Notes under the pieces: model-generated | The model's database searches: none | Seen by the model: the letters and a program-made list of their open reading frames with translations, nothing else | What the model was told of the DNA's origin: nothing | Made by a program: the position numbers and the translations under genes | NCBI RefSeq assembly: GCF_013403875.1 | Contig: NZ_JACBNX010000023.1 | Coordinates: forward strand, 143,556 to 207,555 | Length of the DNA: 64,000 bases | Direction of reading: 5' to 3' | From: Burkholderia guangdongensis | GTDB taxonomy: Bacteria > Pseudomonadota > Gammaproteobacteria > Burkholderiales > Burkholderiaceae | Shown here: in pieces, positions 16,224-24,844 of the stretch | How the letters are laid out: every line of letters begins with the position of its first letter | Position numbering within the stretch: the stretch's first letter is position 1

Positions 16224-18539
16224 TCAGATCCCCCGGCGGCGCGCGGCGATCCGCTGCAGCACGCTGAACACGCCGAGCGCGAGCAGCAGGCCGGCCGCGA
16301 CGCCGATCACGCCGAGCGCGACCGGATGCCGCGCCGCATGCGTCCACAACCGCGCATACCACGGCACGAAGCCGACGACGTACGGTTCCGCGACGCGTGC
16401 ACTGTCGATCTCGTCACCGTGCACCAGCGCGACGTCGCCCTGGAATTTCGCGATGAGGCCCGGCTTCTGGAACGCGTCGAGCAATTCGCCGAGATGCGCG
16501 CGATCGGTCGCCGTCAGCGCGACGACGCTGCGCCCGCGGCTGCCCGGTAGCTCGAAGCCGAGCAGCGCCGCGAGCGCGCCGTTCTGCTCGAGCCGCGCGC
16601 CGCCATCCGGCATGCCCGCGCCGTTGCGCCAGCGCTCGTTGATCGAGAACGCGACGCGCGTGCCACCCACGCCCGCCCGCTCGCCGATCACGAGCGGCAG
16701 CGACGCGCGCCAGCGCTCGAGCAGCGGGAACGACGCGGTGCCGTCGATCACGAGCAGATCCTTCTTCACGATCGCGGCTGCGTCGCCGGGCCGCACGACC
16801 TGCACGCGCAGCGCCGGAAAACCGGTCCATTCGCCCATGTGGCCGAGCATCGTCAGATACGCTTCGAGCTCCTGCGGCGACGGCTTGTCGCCGAGCACGA
16901 CCGCGGTCTCCGACAGGTCCGCATAGCGCGTGAACGGGAAGCCGCTGTTCGCGAAATACGCGAGGTTCGGCAATTGCGCGTAGTGAACGAAGTGCGAGAA
17001 GTCGATCGTCGAATCGGGATCGACGGCCGCCTGCTGCGGCTCGACCGCCCCCGCCGAGCACAGCCCGGTGCGCTGCGAGTCGAGCGTGAAGCGAAGCTGC
17101 AGCTGGTTGCCGCTGCCGACGCGGAACGCCGGGATGTCGACGTCGCTCGTCACGCGCCCGTCCGGCACCGACAGCAGCGGCAGTTGCAGGCGGCCGCGCG
17201 CGTCCTCCGCGCGCGCCGGCGCGAGCCGGTACGACTTCACGAGCTGCTCGTTGATCTCGACCGCGAGCGTCGAGTCGTCCTGCGCGACGGGCGCCGTGTA
17301 GCGGTAGCGCAGCGCGATCGGCACGCCGGAGCCGTTCCACGAATGCAGGTCGGCCGGCACGCGCAGATTCAGCCGGATCGGCTCCGGCGACGTGCCGCGC
17401 ACCTCGAGGTCGTGCGGATCCGACACCAGTTCGCGGAACGTCACCGGGCGATCGGTCGGCAGCCAGCGCGGCGCGTCGTATGGCTTGCGCGGCGCACCGA
17501 GATCGACGTGCGCGACCGTCGCGGACGGCCCCGACAGCGCCGCGCGGCCGAGCACGAGCGTGTCGACCGCGTCGTCGACCTCGGCCGCCGTGCGGCCGGT
17601 CACGAGCAGCAGCTTGCGGCCGGGCGCGGCCGGGTTGTCGGCGATCGCGAGCGTCGGGCCGTTGATGGCCGGCAGCGACAGTCCGGCCGGCAGCGTCGAC
17701 GCGGTGCCGATCACGACCGCCTGATCGTCGGCCGGCAACGTCGCCGACACCGGGAAGCGCGCGTGCCGGTAGTCGGCGAGCGCGCCGAACCACGACGCGA
17801 GCACGCCCGCGCTGCGCAGCGTCGCGGTATCCGGCGACGCGGGCAGCACGAACGGCACGCGCACGAGCCCGTTGTCGCGGCGATCGAAGAACGGCGCGGG
17901 CAGCAGCGCGAGATCGTTCGGCAGCTTGACTTCGGATTCGTCGAGAATCAGCGCGCTCGTCGGGCTCACGTCGGCCCACAGCGACGAATTCGACGGATCC
18001 TCGCAGTGATCGAGCGTGTAATGCGCGATCAGCCTCAGCCCGATCTGGTTGAAGTCGGAGAAGAAGCGCGGGTCGATCGGAATGTCCTGCGTGACCGGGC
18101 GGCCCGCGTGCGCGGCGTCGAACGGCACCGTCGCGACCACCTCGCCGTTGATCGACACTTTCAGGTGCGACATCGGGAACACGAGCGACGGCGAATACGC
18201 GTAGGTCAGCCGCAGCCGCGCGGCGGTGACGACGCGGTCGAGCCGCACGCCGACGTTGACGGTACGCGCGTCGTCGGCGCCGCGCAGCCGCAGCGGCTCG
18301 AACGCGCCGAGCGTCGCGAACGGCAATTGCGCGGTGACGGCCGGCCCCGCGGGTATGGCGGATGCGGGCGGCGCGGCGCCGAGCGCGCTCGGTGCGGCGG
18401 CGATGGCGGACGCCGGTGCCGTGGCGGCGATGGCGGGTGCTGGCGCAGTGGCACCGGTGGCGGCCGACAGGCAGGCGGCATAGCCCGCGACAACAACGGC
18501 AACGGCGGATACGGCAAACGATACGACCGGCTTTTTCAT
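16224..18539 (-). CDS. bcsB: Cellulose synthase periplasmic subunit BcsB
   Basis: A 771-residue partner of BcsA, essential for synthesis, lying in the periplasm with a C-terminal membrane anchor (ALGVIGVAAGLLLALGVFSV) that packs against BcsA. It has an N-terminal signal segment, an A/P-rich linker, and two jelly-roll plus flavodoxin-like repeats; ARFPVSATLPADDQAVVIG and LPNLAYFANSGFPFTRYADLSETAVVLG are family-typical. Length matches E. coli BcsB (779). It is the first gene of the operon, with ~200 nt of leader after a probable promoter at 18742-18771. The family name cyclic-di-GMP-binding is historical; the ligand binds BcsA. Confidence 0.93.
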   Translation of the reverse strand: MKKPVVSFAVSAVAVVVAGYAACLSAATGATAPAPAIAATAPASAIAAAPSALGAAPPASAIPAGPAVTAQLPFATLGAFEPLRLRGADDARTVNVGVRLDRVVTAARLRLTYAYSPSLVFPMSHLKVSINGEVVATVPFDAAHAGRPVTQDIPIDPRFFSDFNQIGLRLIAHYTLDHCEDPSNSSLWADVSPTSALILDESEVKLPNDLALLPAPFFDRRDNGLVRVPFVLPASPDTATLRSAGVLASWFGALADYRHARFPVSATLPADDQAVVIGTASTLPAGLSLPAINGPTLAIADNPAAPGRKLLLVTGRTAAEVDDAVDTLVLGRAALSGPSATVAHVDLGAPRKPYDAPRWLPTDRPVTFRELVSDPHDLEVRGTSPEPIRLNLRVPADLHSWNGSGVPIALRYRYTAPVAQDDSTLAVEINEQLVKSYRLAPARAEDARGRLQLPLLSVPDGRVTSDVDIPAFRVGSGNQLQLRFTLDSQRTGLCSAGAVEPQQAAVDPDSTIDFSHFVHYAQLPNLAYFANSGFPFTRYADLSETAVVLGDKPSPQELEAYLTMLGHMGEWTGFPALRVQVVRPGDAAAIVKKDLLVIDGTASFPLLERWRASLPLVIGERAGVGGTRVAFSINERWRNGAGMPDGGARLEQNGALAALLGFELPGSRGRSVVALTATDRAHLGELLDAFQKPGLIAKFQGDVALVHGDEIDSARVAEPYVVGFVPWYARLWTHAARHPVALGVIGVAAGLLLALGVFSVLQRIAARRRGI

Positions 18540-18741
18540 GGGCGGCTCCGTTTCACTATTCCGGTGACAACGTCACGCAACGCGAATACGAAAGCGCTAA
18601 ATCCGCGGATAAAACTCCAATCGCTCCCCCTCGATATCCTGGCTCGTATTGGTCGGGCGCCGACGCCACCCGCCGCCGCGAGCGCCCGGCACTGGGCGCT
18701 GGCAGACCTGTGCGCGCCGATCGCGGCGCGCGATATGTCGC

Positions 18742-18771
18742 ATTAAATCCGGAAATCACCCTAATTGGCAA
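18742..18771 (-). promoter_or_regulatory. Candidate sigma-70 promoter of the bcs operon
   Basis: Read on the minus strand: TTGCCA (-35, 18771-18766), an 18-nt spacer, then TTTAAT (-10, 18747-18742). Each hexamer matches the consensus at five of six positions in an AT-rich island. It would give a leader of roughly 195 nt before bcsB. Confidence 0.5.
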
Positions 18772-18938
18772 ATGCTGGCTCGTTACGACCTGCTTCGTGA
18801 AACTCTATTTGAGCGCATCCGTCGACATCGCCACCCCGCCGCCCAGGACTTTCGCATGAAGGCTCCTGCTGGCCAAAGCGGCTTGACGATAGCCGGCGGT
18901 TGTAAGCAAAACAAGCGCGGCGGTCGGTGGCCCGGGCG

Positions 18939-19460
18939 CGGAGGCTAAACCGTCGGGCGCGGCCGTCGGAGGTCGAAGCGCGGAGGTTAAACCGTCGGGC
19001 GCGGCCGTCGGAGGTCGACGCGTGGAGGTAAAACCGCCGGGCGCGACCGTCGGAGGTCGACGCGCGGAGGCTAAACCGTCAGGCGCGACCGTCGGAGGTC
19101 GACGCGCGGAGGTAAAACCGCCGGGCGCGACCGTCGGAGATCGACGCGCGGAGGTAAAACCGTCGAGCGCGGCCGTCGGAGGTCGAAGCGCGGAGGTAAA
19201 ACCGTCGGACGCGGCCGTCGGAGGTCGGGGGGCGCGGCCGTCGGAGCTCGACGCGCGGCGGTTAATCCGTCGAGCTCGGCCGTTGGAGGTCGACGCGCGG
19301 AGGTTAAACCGCCGGGCGCGGCCGTCAGAGCTCGGGGGCGCGGAGGTAAAACCGTCGGGCGCGGCCTTCAGAGGTCGAAGCACGGAGGTAAAACCGTCGT
19401 GCGCGGCCTTCAATGGTCGAAGCGCGAAGATAAAACCGTCGGGCGCGGCTGTCGTAGGTC
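18939..19460. repeat. 42-bp minisatellite, about 12 units
   Basis: The unit reads CCGTCGGGCGC-GGCCGTCGGAGGTCGA-CGCGCGGAGGTAAAA. Units at 18949-19200 are nearly perfect; those after 19200 drift and carry small deletions. Because 42 is divisible by 3, both strands show long open frames with a 14-residue repeat (for example PPTVAPGGFTSAR on the minus strand). It sits upstream of the bcs promoter and upstream of the MFS promoter. Confidence 0.92.
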
Positions 19461-19492
19461 CGCGCGCCGGCCGCGCCGATCGATATGTTTTT

Positions 19493-19532
19493 CATATGAA
19501 TGCGGTATCGATTCGATATTTCACATATCGAA
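19493..19532 (+). promoter_or_regulatory. Three-block operator upstream of the MFS gene (copy A)
   Basis: Blocks are CATATGAA (19493-19500), GTATCGA (19505-19511) and TATTTCACATATCGAA (19517-19532). The last part is an 8-bp perfect inverted repeat TTCGATAT-N5-ATATCGAA at 19512-19532, a dyad suited to a LysR-type regulator. The same three blocks occur at 28034-28084 beside the LysR gene, with 11 more bases between blocks two and three. Confidence 0.6.
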
Positions 19533-19590
19533 CGGGATTTCCTACCATCCGACCGAGCCGATTCGAACCGAACTGAACCGAATTGAACCA

Positions 19591-20814
19591 ATGACGCCGT
19601 CGGAGACGTCGATGCAGGAAAACACCCGCCTCACGCGTGGGATGGCCGCGCTGTTCGCGCTCGCGTGCGGCGTGATCGTCGCGAACGTGTATTACGCGCA
19701 GCCGCTGCTCGCGACGATCGCGGCCGCGTTCGGCCGCCCGGTGGCCGACCTCGGCTATCTCGTCACGCTTACGCAGCTCGGCTACGCGGGCGGGTTCGTG
19801 CTGATCGTGCCGCTCGGCGACGTCGTCGACCGCCGCGCGCTCGTGCTGCGCCTCGTCGCCGCGAACGTCGTCGCGCTGCTGACGATCGTGTTCAGCCCGA
19901 ACTACGCGACGTTCGCCGCCGGCTGCATCCTGCTCGGCGTCACGTCGTGCTCGACGCAGATCCTGATCCCGATGGCCGCGTCGCTCGCCGAGCCGGCATC
20001 GCGCGGCCGCGCGGTCGGCATCGTGATGAGCGGGCTGCTGCTCGGCGTGCTGCTCGCGCGGATCGTCGCCGGCTACGTCGCCTACTGGTCGAGCTGGCGC
20101 ACGATCTACGCGCTCGCGGCCGTGGCCGGCATCGCGCTCGCCGCGGTGCTCGCGGCCGTGCTGCCGACGCAGGCGCGGCAGGCGCAGCCGGCCGCGCGCT
20201 TTCGCTACGTCGAGCTGATCGCGTCGCTCGCGCGGCTGATGCGGCGCGAGCCGCTGCTCGCGCTGCGCTCCGTGTATGGCGCGCTCGCGTTCGCGTGTTT
20301 CAGCGTCGTGTGGACCGGGCTCACGTTCGTGCTGAGCCGCCCGCCGTACGCGTACGACGACGCAAAGATCGGCCTGTTCGGAATCGTCGGCGTGCTCGGC
20401 GCGCTCGCCGCGCAGTCGGCTGGCCGGCTCGTCGATCGCGGGCACGAGAACCGGGCGACCGGCGCGTTCGCGGCCGCGATCCTGCTGTCGTTCGCGCTGC
20501 TCGCGGGCGGCGCCGCGTCGCTGCCGCTGCTCGTCGCGGGCGTGCTGCTGCTCGACGTCGGCGTGCAGGGGCTGCACATCTCGAACCAGAGCGTGATCTA
20601 TGCACTCGACGCGAACGCGCGCAGCCGGATCACGACCACGTATCTCGCGAGCTACTTCGTCGGCGGCGCGATCGGGTCGAGCGCAGCCGGCGCCGCGTAT
20701 GCGGCCGACGGGTGGCCCGGCGTCTGCGCGGCGGGCGGCGCGCTGGCCGGCGCCGCCGTGCTCGTCTGGCTCGGCACGCAGCAAGCGCTGCGCTCACGGA
20801 TGTTCGAGCGCTGA
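19591..20814 (+). CDS. MFS transporter
   Basis: A 407-residue, 12-segment major facilitator. Visible traits are the first helix MAALFALACGVIVANVYYAQPLLATIA, the loop 2-3 signature LGDVVDRRALVLR (a form of GxLaDrxGrr), and a mid loop followed by a second six-helix bundle. The ANVYYAQP start is typical of proteobacterial drug/aromatic-acid MFS proteins. ATG at 19591 is used; an in-frame ATG at 19612 is an alternative. Its promoter shares a three-block motif with the LysR/hydroxylase promoter 8.5 kb away, so I infer that it moves a substrate or product of the island between them. The substrate is unknown. Confidence 0.85.
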   Translation: MTPSETSMQENTRLTRGMAALFALACGVIVANVYYAQPLLATIAAAFGRPVADLGYLVTLTQLGYAGGFVLIVPLGDVVDRRALVLRLVAANVVALLTIVFSPNYATFAAGCILLGVTSCSTQILIPMAASLAEPASRGRAVGIVMSGLLLGVLLARIVAGYVAYWSSWRTIYALAAVAGIALAAVLAAVLPTQARQAQPAARFRYVELIASLARLMRREPLLALRSVYGALAFACFSVVWTGLTFVLSRPPYAYDDAKIGLFGIVGVLGALAAQSAGRLVDRGHENRATGAFAAAILLSFALLAGGAASLPLLVAGVLLLDVGVQGLHISNQSVIYALDANARSRITTTYLASYFVGGAIGSSAAGAAYAADGWPGVCAAGGALAGAAVLVWLGTQQALRSRMFER

Positions 20815-20855
20815 CCGGGTCGAGCGGCTGTACAGCGTAGAGGCCGAAGCGACGC

Positions 20856-21584
20856 TCAATCGACGTCGCTGAATAACCGCCCCCAGCCGCGCACGCCGCG
20901 CGGGTCGACGCCCGCGATCCGCAGCGATTGCCAGACGGCGGTGGCGACCGTGTCGTAGATCGGAATACCGGTTTCGGCCTCGAGCGCGTCGACGAGATGC
21001 GCGGCGTACAGGTTCGTGCAGAACGTCGTGATCGCTTGCGGCTCGGTGGCCGCGAGCTCGCGCACCATCGCGCGGAGCTGCGCTTCGCCGACATCCGCGA
21101 AGCTGTGGTTCACGTGCAGCCCGAGATGCCGCTCGGCCGAGCAGTCGAAGCCATGCCGCGCGTAGTTCGCGACGATCCTGTGCTGCACGTCGTCGACGTA
21201 CGGTGTCGCGAGGCCGAAGCGGCGCGCGCCCGTGCGTGCGAGGATCTCGTTCAGCGCGAGCACCGACGTCGTCGCCGGGATGCCGGTCGCGTCCGTGATC
21301 TGCCGGCACAGCGCGTCGTCGCGATCGAAGCCGAGCCAGCCCGACGACGTGCCGCTCCACGCGATCACGTCGACGCGCGCGTCCGCGAGCAGGCGCGCGG
21401 CGGCGAGAATCGGGTCGAGGTCGAACTGGCCGGTCGCCTGCGCGCTCAACGAAATCTCGGTGACCGTGAAGCGCGAGAAATGCGCGCTGACGCCGCTCAG
21501 GCCGGCGATCATCGCGCTCGTCAACGGCTCGAGCGCGGTGTTCGACGACGGCGTCAGCATGCCGAGACGGATGCGTTTGCTCAT
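20856..21584 (-). CDS. Asp/Glu racemase superfamily protein, arylmalonate-decarboxylase/maleate-isomerase-like
   Basis: A 242-residue enzyme of the Asp/Glu/hydantoin racemase fold. From memory of the Bordetella arylmalonate decarboxylase (AMDase) sequence, alignment by eye is good: SGTSS at 77-81 matches its MGTS oxyanion-hole segment, FGLATPYVDDVQHRI matches VALATAYIDDVNERL, TTFCTNL (Cys189) matches its catalytic Cys188 region, and the ends are alike (GWGRLFSD). Only the C-terminal Cys is present; the N-terminal Cys of two-base racemases and maleate isomerases is Gly78. So decarboxylase-type or other one-Cys chemistry is more likely than racemisation. ATG 21584 has a GGAG site. It is the last gene of the minus-strand operon that starts at 26779. 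Confidence 0.7.
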   Translation of the reverse strand: MSKRIRLGMLTPSSNTALEPLTSAMIAGLSGVSAHFSRFTVTEISLSAQATGQFDLDPILAAARLLADARVDVIAWSGTSSGWLGFDRDDALCRQITDATGIPATTSVLALNEILARTGARRFGLATPYVDDVQHRIVANYARHGFDCSAERHLGLHVNHSFADVGEAQLRAMVRELAATEPQAITTFCTNLYAAHLVDALEAETGIPIYDTVATAVWQSLRIAGVDPRGVRGWGRLFSDVD

Positions 21585-21603
21585 TGAATCGGGCTCCGAA
21601 TCA

Positions 21604-22725
21604 TCACGCGGCCGCGCCGGCGAGCTCACGCGACGCGCACAGATCGAGCAGCACCTTCAGCCGCTGGCGATCGAGGTGGCGGCCGATGAACACGATCTTG
21701 CTGTCGCGCGTGTCGTCCGCCCACGACTCGGCCGGATGCAGGTCGAGCTGCCGGTGCACCGCCTGCACGACGTGGCGCCGGTCGTCGCCCGCGATGTCGA
21801 AGATCCCCTTCATCCGGAACACGTCGTCGCCCTGCGCGGCGAGCAACGCGCGCAGGCCCGCTTCGAGGCGCGCGCGGTCGAACGGCCGGTCGAACACGAG
21901 CGACACCGAGCTCACCGACGGATCGTGGCGGTGCGCGTGATCGTGGCCGTCATGATCGCCGTCGTGGTCGTGATCACAGCTGGCGTCGCACACGTGGTCG
22001 TGATCATGGTGGCCGTGCGCGTGGCCGTGATCGTGTTCGTCATGCGAATGCGCATGCGCGTCGAGCGCGCCGACCGACGGCGTGAAGCCGCCGATCCCGA
22101 GGATCTTCGTCAGATCGACCTGCGCGTAATTCGAGCGCAGGATCTGCGCGCCCTCGTTCAGCTTGTGCAGCCGCGCTTCGAGCGCGCCGATCGCCGCGTC
22201 CGCCACGAGGTCGGTCTTGTTCACGATGATCCGGTCGGCCGCGACGATCTGGTCGACCGCCTGGTTGTCGAACCCGCGCAGCTGCGGATCGTCGAGATGG
22301 CTTTCGATGTGCAGCGCGTCGACGAGCGTCACGACGCCGTCAAGCACGACCTGCCGCGCGACGTCGTGATCCATGAAGAACGTCGCGGCCACCGGCGTCG
22401 GATCGGCGAGGCCGCTCGTCTCGACGAGGATGTGATCGAACTTCTCCGGCCGTTCGAGCAGCTTCTGCAGGATCTTCACGAGATCGGTGCGCACGTCGAC
22501 CGTGCAGCAGATGCAGCCGTTCGTCATCTGGAAGATTTCCTCGTCGGACGTCATCACGAGATCCGAATCGACGTCGACTTCGCCGAACTCGTTCTCGATC
22601 ACCGCGATCCGGTAGCCGTGCCGCTCGGTCAGGATGTGATTCAGGAGCGTCGTCTTGCCCGAGCCGAGAAAACCGGTCAGGATCGTGACCGGCACCGGCG
22701 GCGCTTGCGTGTTGAACTGGCTCAT
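21604..22725 (-). CDS. CobW/COG0523 GTPase with His-rich region
   Basis: A 373-residue G3E-family GTPase. It shows Walker A GFLGSGKTT, the metal-binding CxCC (GCICC), the NKTD base-specificity motif, a long His/Asp-rich metal-binding segment (HSHDEHDHGHAHG and similar, around residues 210-265) and the C-terminal CobW domain. COG0523 proteins deliver or sequester Zn2+ or other metals. Its place in an operon with metal-dependent amidohydrolases suggests it supplies them with metal; that is inference. I chose the ATG at 22725 because GAAGGAG lies 8 nt upstream; the longer frame to 22776 would overlap UbiX. Confidence 0.88.
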   Translation of the reverse strand: MSQFNTQAPPVPVTILTGFLGSGKTTLLNHILTERHGYRIAVIENEFGEVDVDSDLVMTSDEEIFQMTNGCICCTVDVRTDLVKILQKLLERPEKFDHILVETSGLADPTPVAATFFMDHDVARQVVLDGVVTLVDALHIESHLDDPQLRGFDNQAVDQIVAADRIIVNKTDLVADAAIGALEARLHKLNEGAQILRSNYAQVDLTKILGIGGFTPSVGALDAHAHSHDEHDHGHAHGHHDHDHVCDASCDHDHDGDHDGHDHAHRHDPSVSSVSLVFDRPFDRARLEAGLRALLAAQGDDVFRMKGIFDIAGDDRRHVVQAVHRQLDLHPAESWADDTRDSKIVFIGRHLDRQRLKVLLDLCASRELAGAAA

Positions 22726-22759
22726 CGTGTGTGCTCCTTCAGCAGATTCGGGAAATGGC

Positions 22760-23362
22760 TCATGCAGCATCGGCATCGGCGCGCAGCCCCTGCCAGCGGC
22801 CGACGAGCCCTTCGTGGTCGATATCGAACAGGTCGAGCACGCGCCCGACCGTGTGGTCGACGATGTCGTCGACCGTTTTCGGATGGTTGTAGAACGCGGG
22901 CACCGGCGGCAGCACGATCGCGCCCGCCTCGGTCACGGTCGTCATGTTGCGCAGATGCACGAGATTGAGCGGCGTCTCGCGCGCGAGCAGCACGAGCTTG
23001 CGGCGCTCCTTCAGCATCACGTCGGCCGCGCGCGTGATCAGGTTGTCCGCGAGGCCGGTCGCGATCGCCGCGAGCGTGCGCATCGAGCACGGCGCGATCG
23101 CCATCCCGTCGCAGCGGAACGATCCGCTCGCGAGCGACGCGCCGATGTCGCGCACGTTGTGCACGACGTGCGCGAGCGCCTCGATGTCGCGCCGCCCCAT
23201 CCCGAGCTCGTGGCCGGCGGTCAGCAGGCCCGACGGCGACATCACGAGATGCGTTTCGACGGGCGCCACGCAGCCGTCGGCTCGTGCGAGCTGCTGCAGC
23301 AGCCGCACGCCGTACACCGCGCCGCTCGCGCCGGTGATCGCGACGATCAGGCGCTTCTTCAT
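22760..23362 (-). CDS. ubiX: UbiX-family flavin prenyltransferase
   Basis: A 200-residue protein that would join dimethylallyl phosphate to FMN to make prenylated FMN, the cofactor of UbiD decarboxylases. It has the flavin-binding N-terminus KKRLIVAITGASGAVYGVRLL, the conserved IAPCSMRTLAAIATG and the LLARETPLNLVHLRNM and PPVPAFYNHP segments. Length is normal. The start overlaps the UbiD stop (ATGA), so the decarboxylase and its cofactor maker are coupled. The symbol is used at family level: the context is catabolic, not ubiquinone synthesis. Confidence 0.93.
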   Translation of the reverse strand: MKKRLIVAITGASGAVYGVRLLQQLARADGCVAPVETHLVMSPSGLLTAGHELGMGRRDIEALAHVVHNVRDIGASLASGSFRCDGMAIAPCSMRTLAAIATGLADNLITRAADVMLKERRKLVLLARETPLNLVHLRNMTTVTEAGAIVLPPVPAFYNHPKTVDDIVDHTVGRVLDLFDIDHEGLVGRWQGLRADADAA

Positions 23363-24783
23363 AGGCTGCCCCGCAACGCCTGCGGCCGCATCGCGGCAAG
23401 CATCTGTGCGGCGCGTGTCATCGCGTCGGCGCCGATCTTCGCGCGCACGCCGTCGAAGTTCGGGCCGCGCGTCGCGTCGAGCCCCATCCGCGACGTCGTG
23501 CCGACGCCCGACGCGGACGGATCGAGCGCGCTGCCCGGCAGGCCGTCGACGATCACGACGTCGAGATGCGGCTGCAGATGCGTCGCGATCGCCCACAGCA
23601 CCTCCTCGTCGCGCGTGACGTCGACATCCGCGTCGACCGCGACGACGTTCTTCAGATACGGATCCCAGCCGAGCAGCCCGAGCATCACCTGGCGCGCCTC
23701 GCCGGGCCGCGACTGCTTCAGCGCGACGTACGCGTGAAAGTGCGTGCCCGACGACGGATAGTGCACCGCGGTCACGCTCGGGAAGCGCTCCTTCAGCTTC
23801 TCGACCATCTCCGATTCGCGCGGAATGCGGCCGAGGTTCAGATGCTCGGCCGAGTTGCCGCCCATCACGTCGATCAGCAGCGGATCGCGCCGGCGCAGCA
23901 CGCTCTCGACGCGAAACAGGTTGTTCGTCGAGCGGTCGGACGAATAGCCGGTGAACTCGCCGAACGGCCCTTCGTCCGCGCGCGCATGCGGATCGATCAC
24001 GCCTTCGAGCACGAACTCGGCGTACGCGGGCACCGCGATGCCGTGGCGCGGCGTCTTCACGACGTCGAGCGGCGCGCCGAACAGGCCGCCCGCGACGTGC
24101 CGCTCGTCGACGCCGTACGGCAGCCGCGCGGCGCCCGCGAGCATGAACAGCGGATGCGCGCCGATCACCATCGCGACCGGCAGCGGCTTGCCGAGCGCCT
24201 GCGCGCGCTGCAGCATCCGCCACAGATGGCCGCGCGAATGCAGGCTCGTCGCGATCTCGGTCGGCGAATGCAGCATCGACCGGTGATAGCTGGCGTTGCC
24301 GATTCCCGTCTCCGGGTCGTCGGCGATCAGGATCGCGTTCGTGATGTACGGGCCGCGATCCGTGTCGAAATGCTTGATCGTCGGGATCGTGGTCAGATCG
24401 ACGCGCTCGGTCTCGACCGATTCGAGCACCGGGCCGTCGGACACGACGCGCGGCGGCATCATCCGCCGGCTGCGCGCCTGGAATTCAGCGTGCAGCGCGC
24501 TGACGTTCACGTCGAGCATCCACGCGATGCGCTTTCTCGACGCGAACACGTTGGTGACGAGCGGCGTGGGCCAGCCGTCGACCTGCTCGAACGCGAGCAG
24601 CGGATGACGGCCCTGCGCGGCGAGCTGCCAGACGAGCGCGGTCGGCTCCTGGTCCGCGCTCACGCGCTCGCGGATCGTCAGCACGTCTTCGGGATGCGCG
24701 GCCCGATAGCCGGCGAGGAAATGGCGGAAGTCCTGCGGATCTGCGCTGGCGCAGTCGAGCGCGGACGAACGGGACGATGTCAT
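23359..24783 (-). CDS. UbiD-family (prenyl-FMN) decarboxylase
   Basis: A 474-residue reversible (hetero)aromatic or enoic acid decarboxylase. Typical segments are the N-terminal DFRHFLAGY, TTIPTIKHFDTDRGPYITNAI (substrate and cofactor region), the mid ADEGPFGEFTGYSSDRS motif with the catalytic-site Glu, and GGNSAEHLNLGRIPRE. It uses prenyl-FMN made by the adjacent UbiX. UbiD relatives act on hydroxybenzoates, pyrrole-2-carboxylate, indole-3-carboxylate, cinnamates and phthaloyl-CoA, so the substrate cannot be named. Two hairpins lie between it and the upstream amidohydrolase. Confidence 0.9.
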   Translation of the reverse strand: MTSSRSSALDCASADPQDFRHFLAGYRAAHPEDVLTIRERVSADQEPTALVWQLAAQGRHPLLAFEQVDGWPTPLVTNVFASRKRIAWMLDVNVSALHAEFQARSRRMMPPRVVSDGPVLESVETERVDLTTIPTIKHFDTDRGPYITNAILIADDPETGIGNASYHRSMLHSPTEIATSLHSRGHLWRMLQRAQALGKPLPVAMVIGAHPLFMLAGAARLPYGVDERHVAGGLFGAPLDVVKTPRHGIAVPAYAEFVLEGVIDPHARADEGPFGEFTGYSSDRSTNNLFRVESVLRRRDPLLIDVMGGNSAEHLNLGRIPRESEMVEKLKERFPSVTAVHYPSSGTHFHAYVALKQSRPGEARQVMLGLLGWDPYLKNVVAVDADVDVTRDEEVLWAIATHLQPHLDVVIVDGLPGSALDPSASGVGTTSRMGLDATRGPNFDGVRAKIGADAMTRAAQMLAAMRPQALRGSL

Positions 24784-24810
24784 GGTTCGGGTTCCTTGTC
24801 ATCAGCCTTT

Positions 24811-24829
24811 CAACGGCGTGGCGCCGTTG
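24811..24829 (-). promoter_or_regulatory. Small hairpin in the UbiD leader
   Basis: CAACGGC-N5-GCCGTTG forms a 7-bp perfect stem 28 nt before the UbiD ATG, just upstream of its AAGGA site. It is the second hairpin in this 125-nt gap and could shape translation or transcript processing. Confidence 0.4.
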
Positions 24830-24844
24830 CGCTCGGCTGCGATC

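Larger units (their letters stand above)
18540..19590. other. 1.05-kb intergenic region between bcsB and the MFS gene
   Basis: This divergent spacer holds the bcs leader and promoter (about 18540-18771), a 42-bp minisatellite (about 18939-19460) and an AT-rich promoter block for the MFS gene (19480-19590). Open frames across the minisatellite on both strands follow from the period being 14 codons; I do not call them genes. Confidence 0.7.

Noticed and set aside
18805..19576. Opposed open frames with a 14-residue repeat across the minisatellite
   Set aside because: The 42-bp period equals 14 codons, so any stop-free unit gives long frames on both strands; no ribosome site or unique domain supports either.
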